Positions 55,640 through 64,000 of a DNA stretch of 64,000 nt are shown one piece after another. The notes below the pieces were generated by a model, which saw only the letters and a program-made list of their open reading frames with translations, was not told the origin of the DNA and did no database searches. The stretch spans positions 29,314,912 to 29,378,911 of the forward strand of contig OY294067.1 in NCBI GenBank assembly GCA_958510875.1. Reading direction: 5' to 3'. The stretch comes from Endomychus coccineus. Taxonomy: Eukaryota; Arthropoda; Insecta; Coleoptera; Endomychidae. Position 1 is the stretch's first letter. Every line of letters begins with the position of its first letter. A program made the position numbers and the translations under genes.

Positions 55640-56340
55640 ATCAAATTATATGTTTATGGGATGCTGAATCTGATTTTTTCATTACTTTTTCAAATATCTC
55701 ACCGGAAACGTGGAAAGTCAAATATAATAATAGCCTGAAGAATATCAAATTATATGTTTTTGGGCATGCTAAATTCAATTTTTTAATAAATTTTTTGAAA
55801 TATTTCGAAAAAAAAATTGCAAATTTCTGATAAATCCAAAAATTATTTTTATTCAGTTGTGTTATGTAACATAAATAAATGAGAACAAATCTTTTTTTGT
55901 TTAATGATCATTATTATTATTATTTTACATTTAAGCGATACACTTTCTCAGCGTAAGCCCCCACATTGGGGTTCGGCTCGGTGGACAGGAACGAAGTTCA
56001 TCATGACCTGTCAATCCGATATTATTATTATTATTATTATTATTATTATCATTATTATTATTACATTTTTAACTATTTATTGTGGAATGTCAAATCTTAA
56101 TCTTTTCGTTACACTTGCATCACAGCTTATTATTATTCAACATATTCCAAAAAATGAAAAAAATCGGATTCAGCATGCCAAAAAACTTTGATATACTTTA
56201 GGCTATTATTATATTTAGAAAAAAAAAACGATTTCTCCATAATTTTACACTTTTCCGTTGAGATATTAAAAAAAGTAATGACAAAAACAGATTCAAAATC
56301 TTTTTTCTAGCTATAGAAATCAACGGATCTCAAAATTTTT
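55640..56340. repeat. Inverted AT-rich arms around an ATT-flanked core
   Basis: Phrases such as ATCAAATTATATGTTTTTGG with GCATGCTAAATT, duplicated at about 55648 and 55747, reappear inverted at about 56170-56200 (TTCAGCATGCCAAAAAACTT then TGATATA). Between the arms are ATT runs at 55905-55925 and 56021-56063. These flank a less AT-rich 95-bp core (GTAAGCCCCCACATTGGGGT then GACAGGAACGAAGTTCATCA), which may be a short retroposon with an ATT tail. Confidence 0.6.
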
Positions 56341-56469
56341 CACCGGGCAATAATTTTTTTCTCATTGTTCTCCCCTTATTTTCTCAAAAACGGCAGCATC
56401 AAATTTGTAAAACTAAGATGCATTGAACAGAGAATTCGATTGCCTTCAAAATCTCTAGTCATGATCTCC

Positions 56470-56870
56470 AGTCATTTTTGCAACAAAATTATACTTTATT
56501 TTTCATAACCTAGTCATTTTTGCAACAAAATTAAACGTTATTATTCATAACCGTCTCAGGAAAATCTCAAATTTCCGGAATTTTCCATCTGGAGACTTTT
56601 TTTGGAAAAATAACAGCGGAATCGTGATCAGCAATCCAAAAAACCTACTACAGGTAATTTTTGCAACAAAATTATACTTTATTATTCACAAACGTCTCAG
56701 GAAAATCTCAAATTTCCCGAATTTTTCATCTGGAGAGAGTTTTTTGGAAAAAATTACAGCGGAATCGTGATCAGCGACCCAAAGAACCTACTATACGTCA
56801 TTTTTGCAACAAAATTATAAATTATATATTATATATAAATTTTCCAAATTTCCCATCTGGAGGGAGTTGT
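56470..56870. repeat. Minisatellite, about 142-bp unit
   Basis: TTTTTGCAACAAAATTA recurs with its TGC at 56479, 56521, 56662 and 56805; the last two intervals are 141 and 143 bp. They share GTCTCAGGAAAATCTCAAAT, CATCTGGAGA and CGGAATCGTGATCAGC. Confidence 0.85.
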
Positions 56871-58437
56871 TTTGATAATAATGCGTTGAAACCCCGTTTT
56901 GAGGGGGTAGAAAGGTCGACCCCCGCGGTCTTGATAGTCATGAATGATCTATGGGGTATTAGGAACAAAATGCAAAACAATTTTCAAATTCAAGCTTACT
57001 ATATATATTTTTTTATTTTCTGGTTAGTTGTCTGGACTATAAGTAGGAAATACTTCTCCTTGTACGATACAGTTTACTGTAATTTTGAATTTAGAATTTC
57101 TTCTTAATCATCCAAAAAATAAACGGATGGGAACCGTAAGTGTGATAAATAGTCTATCTGAACTTCCATTAACAACTTCAGAGTGTTCAGAAATGCGATA
57201 CGCTTCCAAAACAACACTGTAAAGATAACAATAATTATGATCCTACATAAGAACATCAATCACTATTAAGACAATACTGTCAAATGAGTGATTCACGCAA
57301 AGGATAATGGTAGCGCGCTAATCAATGATGGACATGGCATACTTAATTTACATTGTGTACTTAATACGGATTTACGTAATCCCTATATTGTAAACCGGAT
57401 TGCTGCAACCGCGTATTTAATTGGTGGAATAAATAGAAATCCCGTCCATACAGTTCGTGACTGAGCGCTTTACCGAAGATTTGAATATAGTTATTCTCGC
57501 CTCTAGATCGCAGCGAAACATGCCGAATTTGGTGACATGGCGGGGAACCAAGCGAAGCTAACATAATGAGTGCAACAAACTTGCCCTATTTGAAACCACT
57601 TAAGCCTCTCAATGAAAACCTTTGTTTTGCATAAGGCACACTGCTGCAGATAAGCTCCGGAGTAGACGATATTGAATTAGTTTGACAGGCATTTCTTGTG
57701 TTAGTCATTATGAATATTTATTATCTAGCCTTAATGCACGTTGATTTGAAGTTTTATTGGTTTTCGAAGAAAAACTGTGGGGTAGTTCTATTCACAGATA
57801 AATATATCTTAAATAAATTACTATATTCTTGGAATCGTTTACACTCATCAATAACGTATCTCCTTGGCATTAGAATAACACATTAAAAGAGCCTGCATCT
57901 AACAAACATCCTATACCTCGAATTGTAAGATAATTATACAGGTTGATTGGGGAAGGGGAAGAGTAAAAGGGGCAATTAGTGGAGCCTGGAATGAAGATTT
58001 GCATTGCATTATAAACTGTTGAATGAAACCCAATAATACAGACGTTACAGTGGTTTGTAGTTCTTCAATTTTTTTCACCTAATTGAGTACTACTGGAATT
58101 AAGAGACAAGATTTGTATGCATCTTTGGAAACCTTAAACCGCAACCTCCTTTGTAGTTGAACTGGCTGTGCATAATCTGTCTCAACTAATGTGATTTTAT
58201 TACAATTTACTGGAATGTTAATTTGGCATTTCAACGGCTACTTGCTTTCTTTTCCAATATTCAGCGATCAGCGACTCTCGACAATGCTAATAGAAAATGT
58301 TGATTAATAAAGGAAAAAATAGCGGCGAAGAAGTTTTCATTTTACAATTTTCCTTCCACTATACGCAATGTAAGGCAAGTATTGTAATCGGCATAAAAAG
58401 TTTTTCCACACTGAGAGAAAAAATATTAATCATTATA
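56871..58437. other. Unannotated stretch
   Basis: No gene or transposon domain recognised over about 1.5 kb. Confidence 0.3.
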
Positions 58438-59576
58438 CCGGGATATCAAAAATTATCTTGGTCAAGGGTGGTTGTGGAATCTAAAACGTGTGTCTTACTT
58501 TACGTTTGAAATAATAATTTCACTTGTGTCAAATTAATTAATTTGAAGTTTCTATGTGCCAAATTTCGCAATTTTATTCGAAAGTTGTTACTCTCAGAAG
58601 TTTCTAGCGCTTTAAACTCAGGGATTTTCACTTGGCCTATCGAAATAAGAAGGTTCGAATTGTATAAAAACACAATTGCATGAACGCCAGACGCCCTTTG
58701 TCATTAGCTACGAACGTAATTATTTTGACATATGCCTCGAGGAGCTCGCTACGCGTAAGTTAGAATTTATACTTTTTACCTCGATCTTGTTAATTTGGGG
58801 CCGTTTCGTGCCCCGTGTGGCCGGCGCCAGTTGTAATAAACTGTTTTCGGCTATGGGCCGCTAGCTTTTACCCGCTTTGGGTATACTTTAGTAGCTAGAA
58901 AATTCCCTTTGGTACGTCGCACGTAAGACGCGCATAGCTGAGACCTCAGAGTACCTCGAACTGTTTTAATTAAATTTTCCTATTTAAACGAAATTTTTGG
59001 AAAAAAGAATGGTTGTCGGGTGCCTATCGCGACTAAATCTAACTACATGGAGCGAAAACGGTACGCGAAAAGCCCTCGTAAAGAAGTTCTATGTTCCTAA
59101 CTTTTGCACTCTTCCAACTCGCGAGCTACGGGGTTCTCACGTGAACGTCATTCGATTTATCGAAAATTCACTATTTTAAAACAGTTTTCGACCCGGTTTG
59201 GGGCTATAGCGCATTTTTGCAACTCTGGTAAATAATTTGCAAGAACTTCAACAAAGAATAGTTCAGCAAAGTGCAACCATAACGCCAGAAATGCTGCAAA
59301 ACGGTTTTCACAGCATGAGGATGCGCGTCAACTTGTGCATCGAACAAAACGGGGGACATTTCCAACAATTACTGTAATTTAGTTTTTCTTGTTACTAAAA
59401 CCGTTGTTTCATAATTTGTAGTTCATTATTCTTTACAATTGAAATAAATAGGTATGACATTTGTAGGTTATTGATGATGTCAGTGTGACAGTGACATAAT
59501 TATTTCAAACGTAAAGTAAGACACACGTTTTAGATTCCACAACCACCCTTGACCAAGATAATTTTTGATATCCCGG
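58438..59576 (+). mobile_element. Tc1/mariner-type element with 78-bp identical TIRs
   Basis: Inverted termini start CCGGGATATCAAAAATTATC and are identical for 78 bp (58438-58515 against 59499-59576), flanked by TA (58436-58437, 59577-59578). A transposase C-terminus remains at 59228-59377; the rest of the 1139 bp is not recognisably coding. A TTA flank reading is also possible. Identity over 78 bp implies a young insertion compared with the other elements here. Confidence 0.88.
59228..59377 (+). pseudogene. Transposase C-terminal remnant of the 58438 element
   Basis: The peptide VNNLQELQQRIVQQSATITP then EMLQNGFHSMRMRVNLCIEQ and NGGHFQQLL ends at a TAA. The pattern LxxLxxRIxxxxxxITPEMLxxxxxxxxxRxxxCxExNGGHFEHLL is the usual C-terminus of many insect IS630/Tc1/mariner transposases after the DDE domain. 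It lies about 120 bp from the right TIR, as expected for a 3' coding end. Confidence 0.7.
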
Positions 59577-59578
59577 TA

Positions 59579-59889
59579 TTAAAATAGCATAATATTTATA
59601 TAAATGTTAGATACTATTCAAGCCAGATAAAATGTTTTTTTATGAGTATACAAAAACATAATCTGAAAATTTAATAAACCGTGTAGCTTCTATTAAAATT
59701 TTTTCTTATACTATTTATATATCTATTATACAGTTATACAGTTGTATAGCCATTATATAAATAGCTTAATACCTCGAATGTCGATTGTCTTATTTCAAAT
59801 ATGAAGGTAAGTAGCCACTATGGAACGTTATTTAACAGATATTCTGCTAATTGTATACCAACTTTCCAATTGTATTATTTTCCCCAGAA
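59579..59889. other. Unannotated spacer
   Basis: AT-rich; nothing recognised. Confidence 0.3.
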
Positions 59890-60285
59890 TTTAAGCTATT
59901 CGTCTGATTGATGATGTTACACATACGAGTTCATTCACCTCTCTAGAACATCGTGGAAAGGTGGGAGATCTGTCCCTTTTCTATAGATATTTCCATGGTC
60001 TTCCTCGTCGGTTGTTCCACCGCGAGAGATTGCAGATAGGCGAACTAGATGAACTCAAACTAGTCACCCCTTCATTGTCAAGCTCGAGACCTACCGAACT
60101 TCTTCCTACCAGACTTCATTGTTCTATCGAACAACAAAGCTGTGGAGCTCTTTGCCTAGTGAGGTCTTTCCCTAACCCCAACCTTCAAGAAAAATTCGAA
60201 TGCCTATTTCCTCTCCCAACATTCCACTGCTGGCTCACACGATGTTCTTCGAACATTATAGTGTAGTCGTGTAGTCAGAGTATAA
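59890..60285 (+). mobile_element. Jockey-like LINE 3' end, copy D
   Basis: Coding remnant AIRLIDDVTHTSSFTSLEHR then GKVGDLSLFYRYF, followed after a frame change by the TAKLWSSLP-type stretch near 60140. It ends GTGTAGTCAGAGTATAAAAT. Same family as copies at 1880, 2462, 9893 and 62843, and one of the less damaged 3' ends. 5'-truncated just before the RAIRLI motif. Confidence 0.85.
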
Positions 60286-60289
60286 AATA

Positions 60290-60529
60290 AAATCTGACTG
60301 CTCGGACGTTCAAATAATTTCCAAACTATCACTTTTGTGCTTTTTTCACATTTCCATGAGTTGATGATCTCAAAAGGTACATTGTGTGTCCAATAAAGCA
60401 ATATTTAACATTACTATGGAATAATTCTGTATCAATATCAGTTTGCCTGAATTGGAATTATTTTGCCTTCATAATATTGCAAAAATTTTCAGATAATAAC
60501 ATTAGTATCCTATTGTGCCCTGTCATATT
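60290..60529. other. Unannotated spacer
   Basis: No feature recognised. Confidence 0.3.
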
Positions 60530-61560
60530 GCTATCTCCTCATGGGTCCGGTGTATTCTATGACATTCAGTAGCCTGATATATTTTCATAGAATCTCCCTC
60601 ATAGTTTGAGCCCATGTTGTAATTGCTCATATTTCTGCTTGGAATTCTGTCGCAAGTGTCCCTAGGTTTAAAGAAATCATTTATCCTTGGTCCTTTGTCT
60701 CGACTATTCCAACACCTGTCCTTTTTTCGGTCTTGGTACCTTAGGTAAGCCATACGGAATCCCCTGGTTATATATGATGTTTGCCCCTCCAGCGTCCTTC
60801 CGCCCATTCAAGGTTTGAATCGTGAATGGTACGGAAGTGATATGAACCTTAATCCTGTCGGACTTCTCCCCCCCCCCCCAATGACCCAAGTAATCCAAAC
60901 AATCCAAGAATGCTTCGTCCTTTTTGGTCGGCCTTTCCTTGTCCAATAAGATCGAAGCGATACGCTCCTCTTATGGCTCCTGCCTGAATGGCGAAGTGCA
61001 GTGGCTCCAACCCCAACAGTCTTTGAGGTGGTCGATATTTCACTTGTTATTCCTAGGCACTCCAGTCTCTGAACTCTGGGGATACTTTCGTTTTTATTTT
61101 CGGCCACCACACGATTGCGGCGTAAGTTACAATGGGTTTCACTATGGTGGTGTACACCTAGTGCACCATTCGTGGTGTGAGTCCCCAGTTTTTTGTTCAG
61201 ACTATACGACGACAGCTCCACAGGGCCCTTATCGCTTTATTAGTGGTTTTCTCCAGATGCTGCCCAAAGGTCAGCGTTTTATCTAGGCTTACCACAAGGT
61301 ACTTGACCGTGTTCGTCATCTGTATGTTTTCCCATGTAAAACTAAGTCTTGTACATTTCCAATGTCATTTCTCCTCGTGAAGGGTACAATAGCTATTTTC
61401 GAGGGATTCACTTTGAGTTCATCCCTGTTGCAGAATTTTTCCATGTTCAGTGCTTGCTTCATCAGAGCTGCTATTGTGCTCCCGAACTTCCCTTGTACTA
61501 TAATGACGATATCATCCGCATATCCGATTACGCAGAATCATTTACTCTCAAGTTTTTTTT
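60530..61560 (-). mobile_element. I/R1-like LINE fragment with intact YADD box
   Basis: Reverse-strand reading gives GYADDIVIIVQGKFGSTI (catalytic YADD), MKQALNMEKFCNRDELKVNP then KIAIVPFTRR, TNKAIRALWSCRR, TIVKPIVTYAAIVWWPK, and GLEPLHFAIQAGAIRGAYRF. These correspond in order to RT palm and thumb motifs of LINEs related to the fragments at 10620 and 16560. Frames shift several times. A C run at 60870-60880 lies inside. The part from 60840 to 60530 (TSVPFTIQTLNG and so on) probably continues toward RNase H but no catalytic motif remains. Confidence 0.85.
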
Positions 61561-62413
61561 TGTGCGATATTGATTGATCTGGACTGTGAAGACCTTATCA
61601 TTGAAAACTTGAGTACCATATGTTTCTGGTATTCATGGAAATTCATCTGTTTAACTGCAGGGTAACTGACTCAAGAATGAACTATGACGAATCGAACAAC
61701 ACATTTATGGACCTAGTATACTGCAACCTAATTCCGTTATGGAGGTATATGAACACTGTAATCTAATGCAGTTGGAATTAACGTAGAAAATCATACATTG
61801 ACGATGGACCAGCCATGTCAAGTAGATGGCACGTTCATTTCAGATGTTTCTTTGGGTGGTCCAGTTATATTTTACGAACTGCGCCGCCATAAAAGTTGTA
61901 ACTTTTACTGAAATATACATAAATTTAAAGTTGTCGCCATGCTTCAAGCCAATTTAGCTTGCGGTTATTTGTAAAAGTAGATTGTATTTATACTAAAACT
62001 TACAACGCACACAAAGGAATGCCTGATTTACTGTATCGTCATACAGTTTTACTGACTGTAAATTCAGAATGAATAAGCTGCTTAATTTCTCTGGATTTCG
62101 TAATGTATGTATTTAATTTCTAATGAGTCTACATCGATTTAATATTTGCTCATTTCGCATTTTTAAGCCTTCAATATTCATATAAAGAGCAGTTAGCCCG
62201 AAGAATAAACTGTTTAAATTAAATTTACTTCAGGATTGGTTGTCCGAAAAAAATTATTGGGCTAATCCGAACTTAACTGCTATCAGTATGAAGTAAAGAT
62301 TTCGGTGTCTGCTCCAAAATATTTTTTTTACTTCTTATTTTAATTTTGATATTTTAGAACCACACTGTGATCGCTCAAAAGAGCGGTAATGTATCTGAAA
62401 ATAATTAAGAATA
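61561..62413. other. Unannotated spacer
   Basis: No gene or repeat recognised. Confidence 0.3.
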
Positions 62414-62842
62414 CGAGGGCAAGGTGAAAAGTCCCTGGAAAATAAAACAGATGGCGCCACAATCAAAAATCCCATGTGACATTGTACCATCTTTAATTTG
62501 GCGTCTTGATTAAACATTATTTCTTGCATGGAAAAAACATTACGTAAACCAAGGCATCGCTTGTTAAACATTATGACTACTCTTCACCATCGATTGGAAC
62601 GATTCACAAGTGGACTGATGATTTTCGTTGTGGTAGTATGACCACAAAGAACGCCGAACGATCTGGTCATCATCATTTACAAAAAAAATCGTCGATTAAA
62701 TCCATGGTATGATATTGAACGACCGGCGAATTGAAGTGTACGAGATTGCTGAGGCTGTGGGCATCTAAACTGAATTGGTACGGAACACTTAACATACATT
62801 TTTCGATAAGAGAAAGCTATCTGCGAGATGGGTGCCGCATTT
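62414..62842 (+). mobile_element. mariner copy 2, truncated at its 3' side
   Basis: The left terminus CGAGGGCAAGGTGAAAAGTC follows a TA. It then shares AAAACAGATGGCGCCACAAT, GATTTTCGTTGTGGTAGTAT and ATGGGTGCCGCATTTG with the mariner at 23883. It breaks off after the (S/A)RWVPH codons at about 62842, where reverse-strand LINE sequence begins. Several stops disrupt the transposase fragment. Confidence 0.85.
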
Positions 62843-64000
62843 GCTTCTGAATAGAAGGAGCAGAACTCCAAACATGTGGACAGTACTCCAAGATAGGTCG
62901 AATCTGTGCTTTGTAGATTATGAGGAGCTGCTGGGATGTAAAGTAGCTCCTGGCACGGCATAGAAAACCAAGTTTGTGTGAAACGGTTTTCGCAATGAAC
63001 CTCACATGATCGTCCCATGAGAGGGAGTTGTGGGTGGTGATTCCGGGCAAGGATATGGTAGCCTTTATAGGAATAGTTGTACCTGACATCATCATATTAA
63101 GGATTGTGGGATCCGCCTTGCTGGAGATAACAGAAGCTTAAGTTTTGGCTGCATTGAATTCTACTACATTATCGGATCCCCATTTTAAAATCTATGCCAG
63201 ATCTCCATTCATTACGTCAGCCTGTCTCTGTCTTGCTCTTCTGGTTTCATTGGATGGTATAGGGGCTCCAGATGAGAAAGGGGTATGAAGTGTACCATCA
63301 ACTACAAAGCTGCGGACGGGACAGACGGTCACGGCCAGCAGATCGTTCATATGGAGCAGAAGCAAAGTTGAGCCAAAGACAGGTCTCTGTGAAACACCAG
63401 CGTTGATAGCCATAGCACCGGGATTTACTCCGTAAACCACCACATGGATCGATTTATCTGAGAGAAAACTTGATAATAAGCGACAAAGTTGAGATGGCAA
63501 ACCATATGACGGAAGTTTCCCAAGAAGGCTTTGGTGGCAGACCCGGTCAAATGTTTTGGAGGTATCCAATGCTACAGCTAGAGGCTTCCCATATTTTTCA
63601 TTAGAATGCTGCCTTACATGTGTAACGTAGGCAAGCAGGTCTCCTGTTGGTTTCAGCTGACGAAAGCCATAATGCCGGTCATTCACGATTTTGGAGCTTT
63701 CTAGGTATTGGATGAGCTCGATGTTGATTGCTTCCTCCATTACTTTAGAAACCACAGCTTATAGTCCAATGAGTCTATAATTATTAGGAAGGGTCTTCTT
63801 TCTTTTTTTGGAATTGATTGAACTCTAGCTATATTCGAACTGGAAGGAAACATACCAAGTTTGTATGAAATGGTAAACAACCTGCATAAAACTGGTGTTA
63901 ATTCAGGCGCACATTCTTCGGGAACAACAGGTGGAATTCCGTCTGGCCCTATAGACTTTTTGGTATTGATATCAAGCAGAAGGCTTGAATTCTTATGGTA
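62843..64000 (-). pseudogene. Jockey-like LINE reverse transcriptase, copy E (runs off the window)
   Basis: Reverse-strand pol of the same family as copies A-D and the longest of them. From the window end inward: GPDGIPPVVPEECAPELTPV (about 63940), then a frame 63755-63192 with VSKVMEEAINIELIQYLESS, YGFRQLKPTGDLLAYVTHV, VALDTSKTFDRVCHQSLLGK, LPSYGLPSQLCRLLSSFLSD and AGVSQRPVFGSTLLLLHMND. The catalytic box is SFVVDGTLH where YADDSTLH would be expected. Next, 63095-62850 has LSWDDHVRFIAKTVSHKLGF, YFTSQQLLIIYKAQIRPILE and YCPHVWSSAPSIQK. It ends abruptly against mariner copy 2 and lacks its 3' tail. Confidence 0.88.

Noticed and set aside
55904..56191. 95-residue frame with poly-isoleucine runs
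   Set aside because: Created by ATT microsatellites.
56661..57107. 148-residue forward frame
   Set aside because: Its first part is the 142-bp minisatellite and the rest shows no domain.
60808..61286. Overlapping long frames on both strands (137 and 120 residues)
   Set aside because: The real signal is the LINE RT reading that jumps between reverse-strand frames; the forward frames and out-of-register reverse frames are shadows.

Overview
This is a eukaryotic, AT-rich, intron-like window, most probably from an insect. It holds almost no host coding sequence. The single convincing host feature is one exon (19085-19275, + strand) flanked by a polypyrimidine/AG acceptor and a GT donor. Its peptide resembles the calponin-homology region of Navigator/sickie proteins, so much of the window may be intron of that gene. 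I see no operons, bacterial genes, rRNA or CRISPR arrays. The insect assignment rests on the transposon families and that exon; the order cannot be fixed from the sequence alone.

The rest is a dense, nested record of mobile DNA. Class II elements: three hAT copies with 8-bp target duplications (3267-3993, 12210-13575, 20742-22019), two mariner copies (23883-26589 and 62414-62842), a Tc1/mariner-type element with 78-bp identical inverted repeats (58438-59576), a piggyBac transposase remnant (17118-17855), a 535-bp TIR element with an 8-bp duplication (27339-27873), Helitron/Helentron-type pieces (endonuclease 5523-6128, PIF1-type helicase end 36946-37398), and several large fold-back elements (4082-5244, 7515-8953, 20405-22740, 31550-32445, 51930-52505).

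Class I elements: a Jockey-like LINE family present five times (1880, 2462, 9893, 59890, 62843), I/R1-like LINE fragments (10620, 16560, 60530), three further LINEs of different lineages (24450, 34655, 50150), Penelope-like remnants with repeated 3' ends (6440, 9118, 9388, 28970, 30240, 42700, 43400), a broken Ty3/gypsy pol (39075-40940), a gypsy-type LTR with adjoining primer-binding-site and gag-like sequence (53756-55159 and 53556-53755), and tRNA-related SINE-like repeats.

Two satellites stand out. A 115-bp satellite (411-1875) keeps its period exactly over 12 intervals and shows a 345-bp three-monomer pattern. A roughly 150-bp satellite (45226-49200) is organised as dimers and, in its centre, as a near-identical 587-bp four-monomer higher-order repeat.

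Every transposon coding region seen carries stops, frameshifts, truncations or altered catalytic residues. The best candidates for something undescribed are the two related fold-back elements at 4082-5244 and 7515-8953. They share terminal and internal modules, are flanked by TA, and contain no recognisable protein. The long-TIR element at 20405-22740 is the next candidate: its arms carry reiterated motifs around an acidic coding fragment later split by a hAT.
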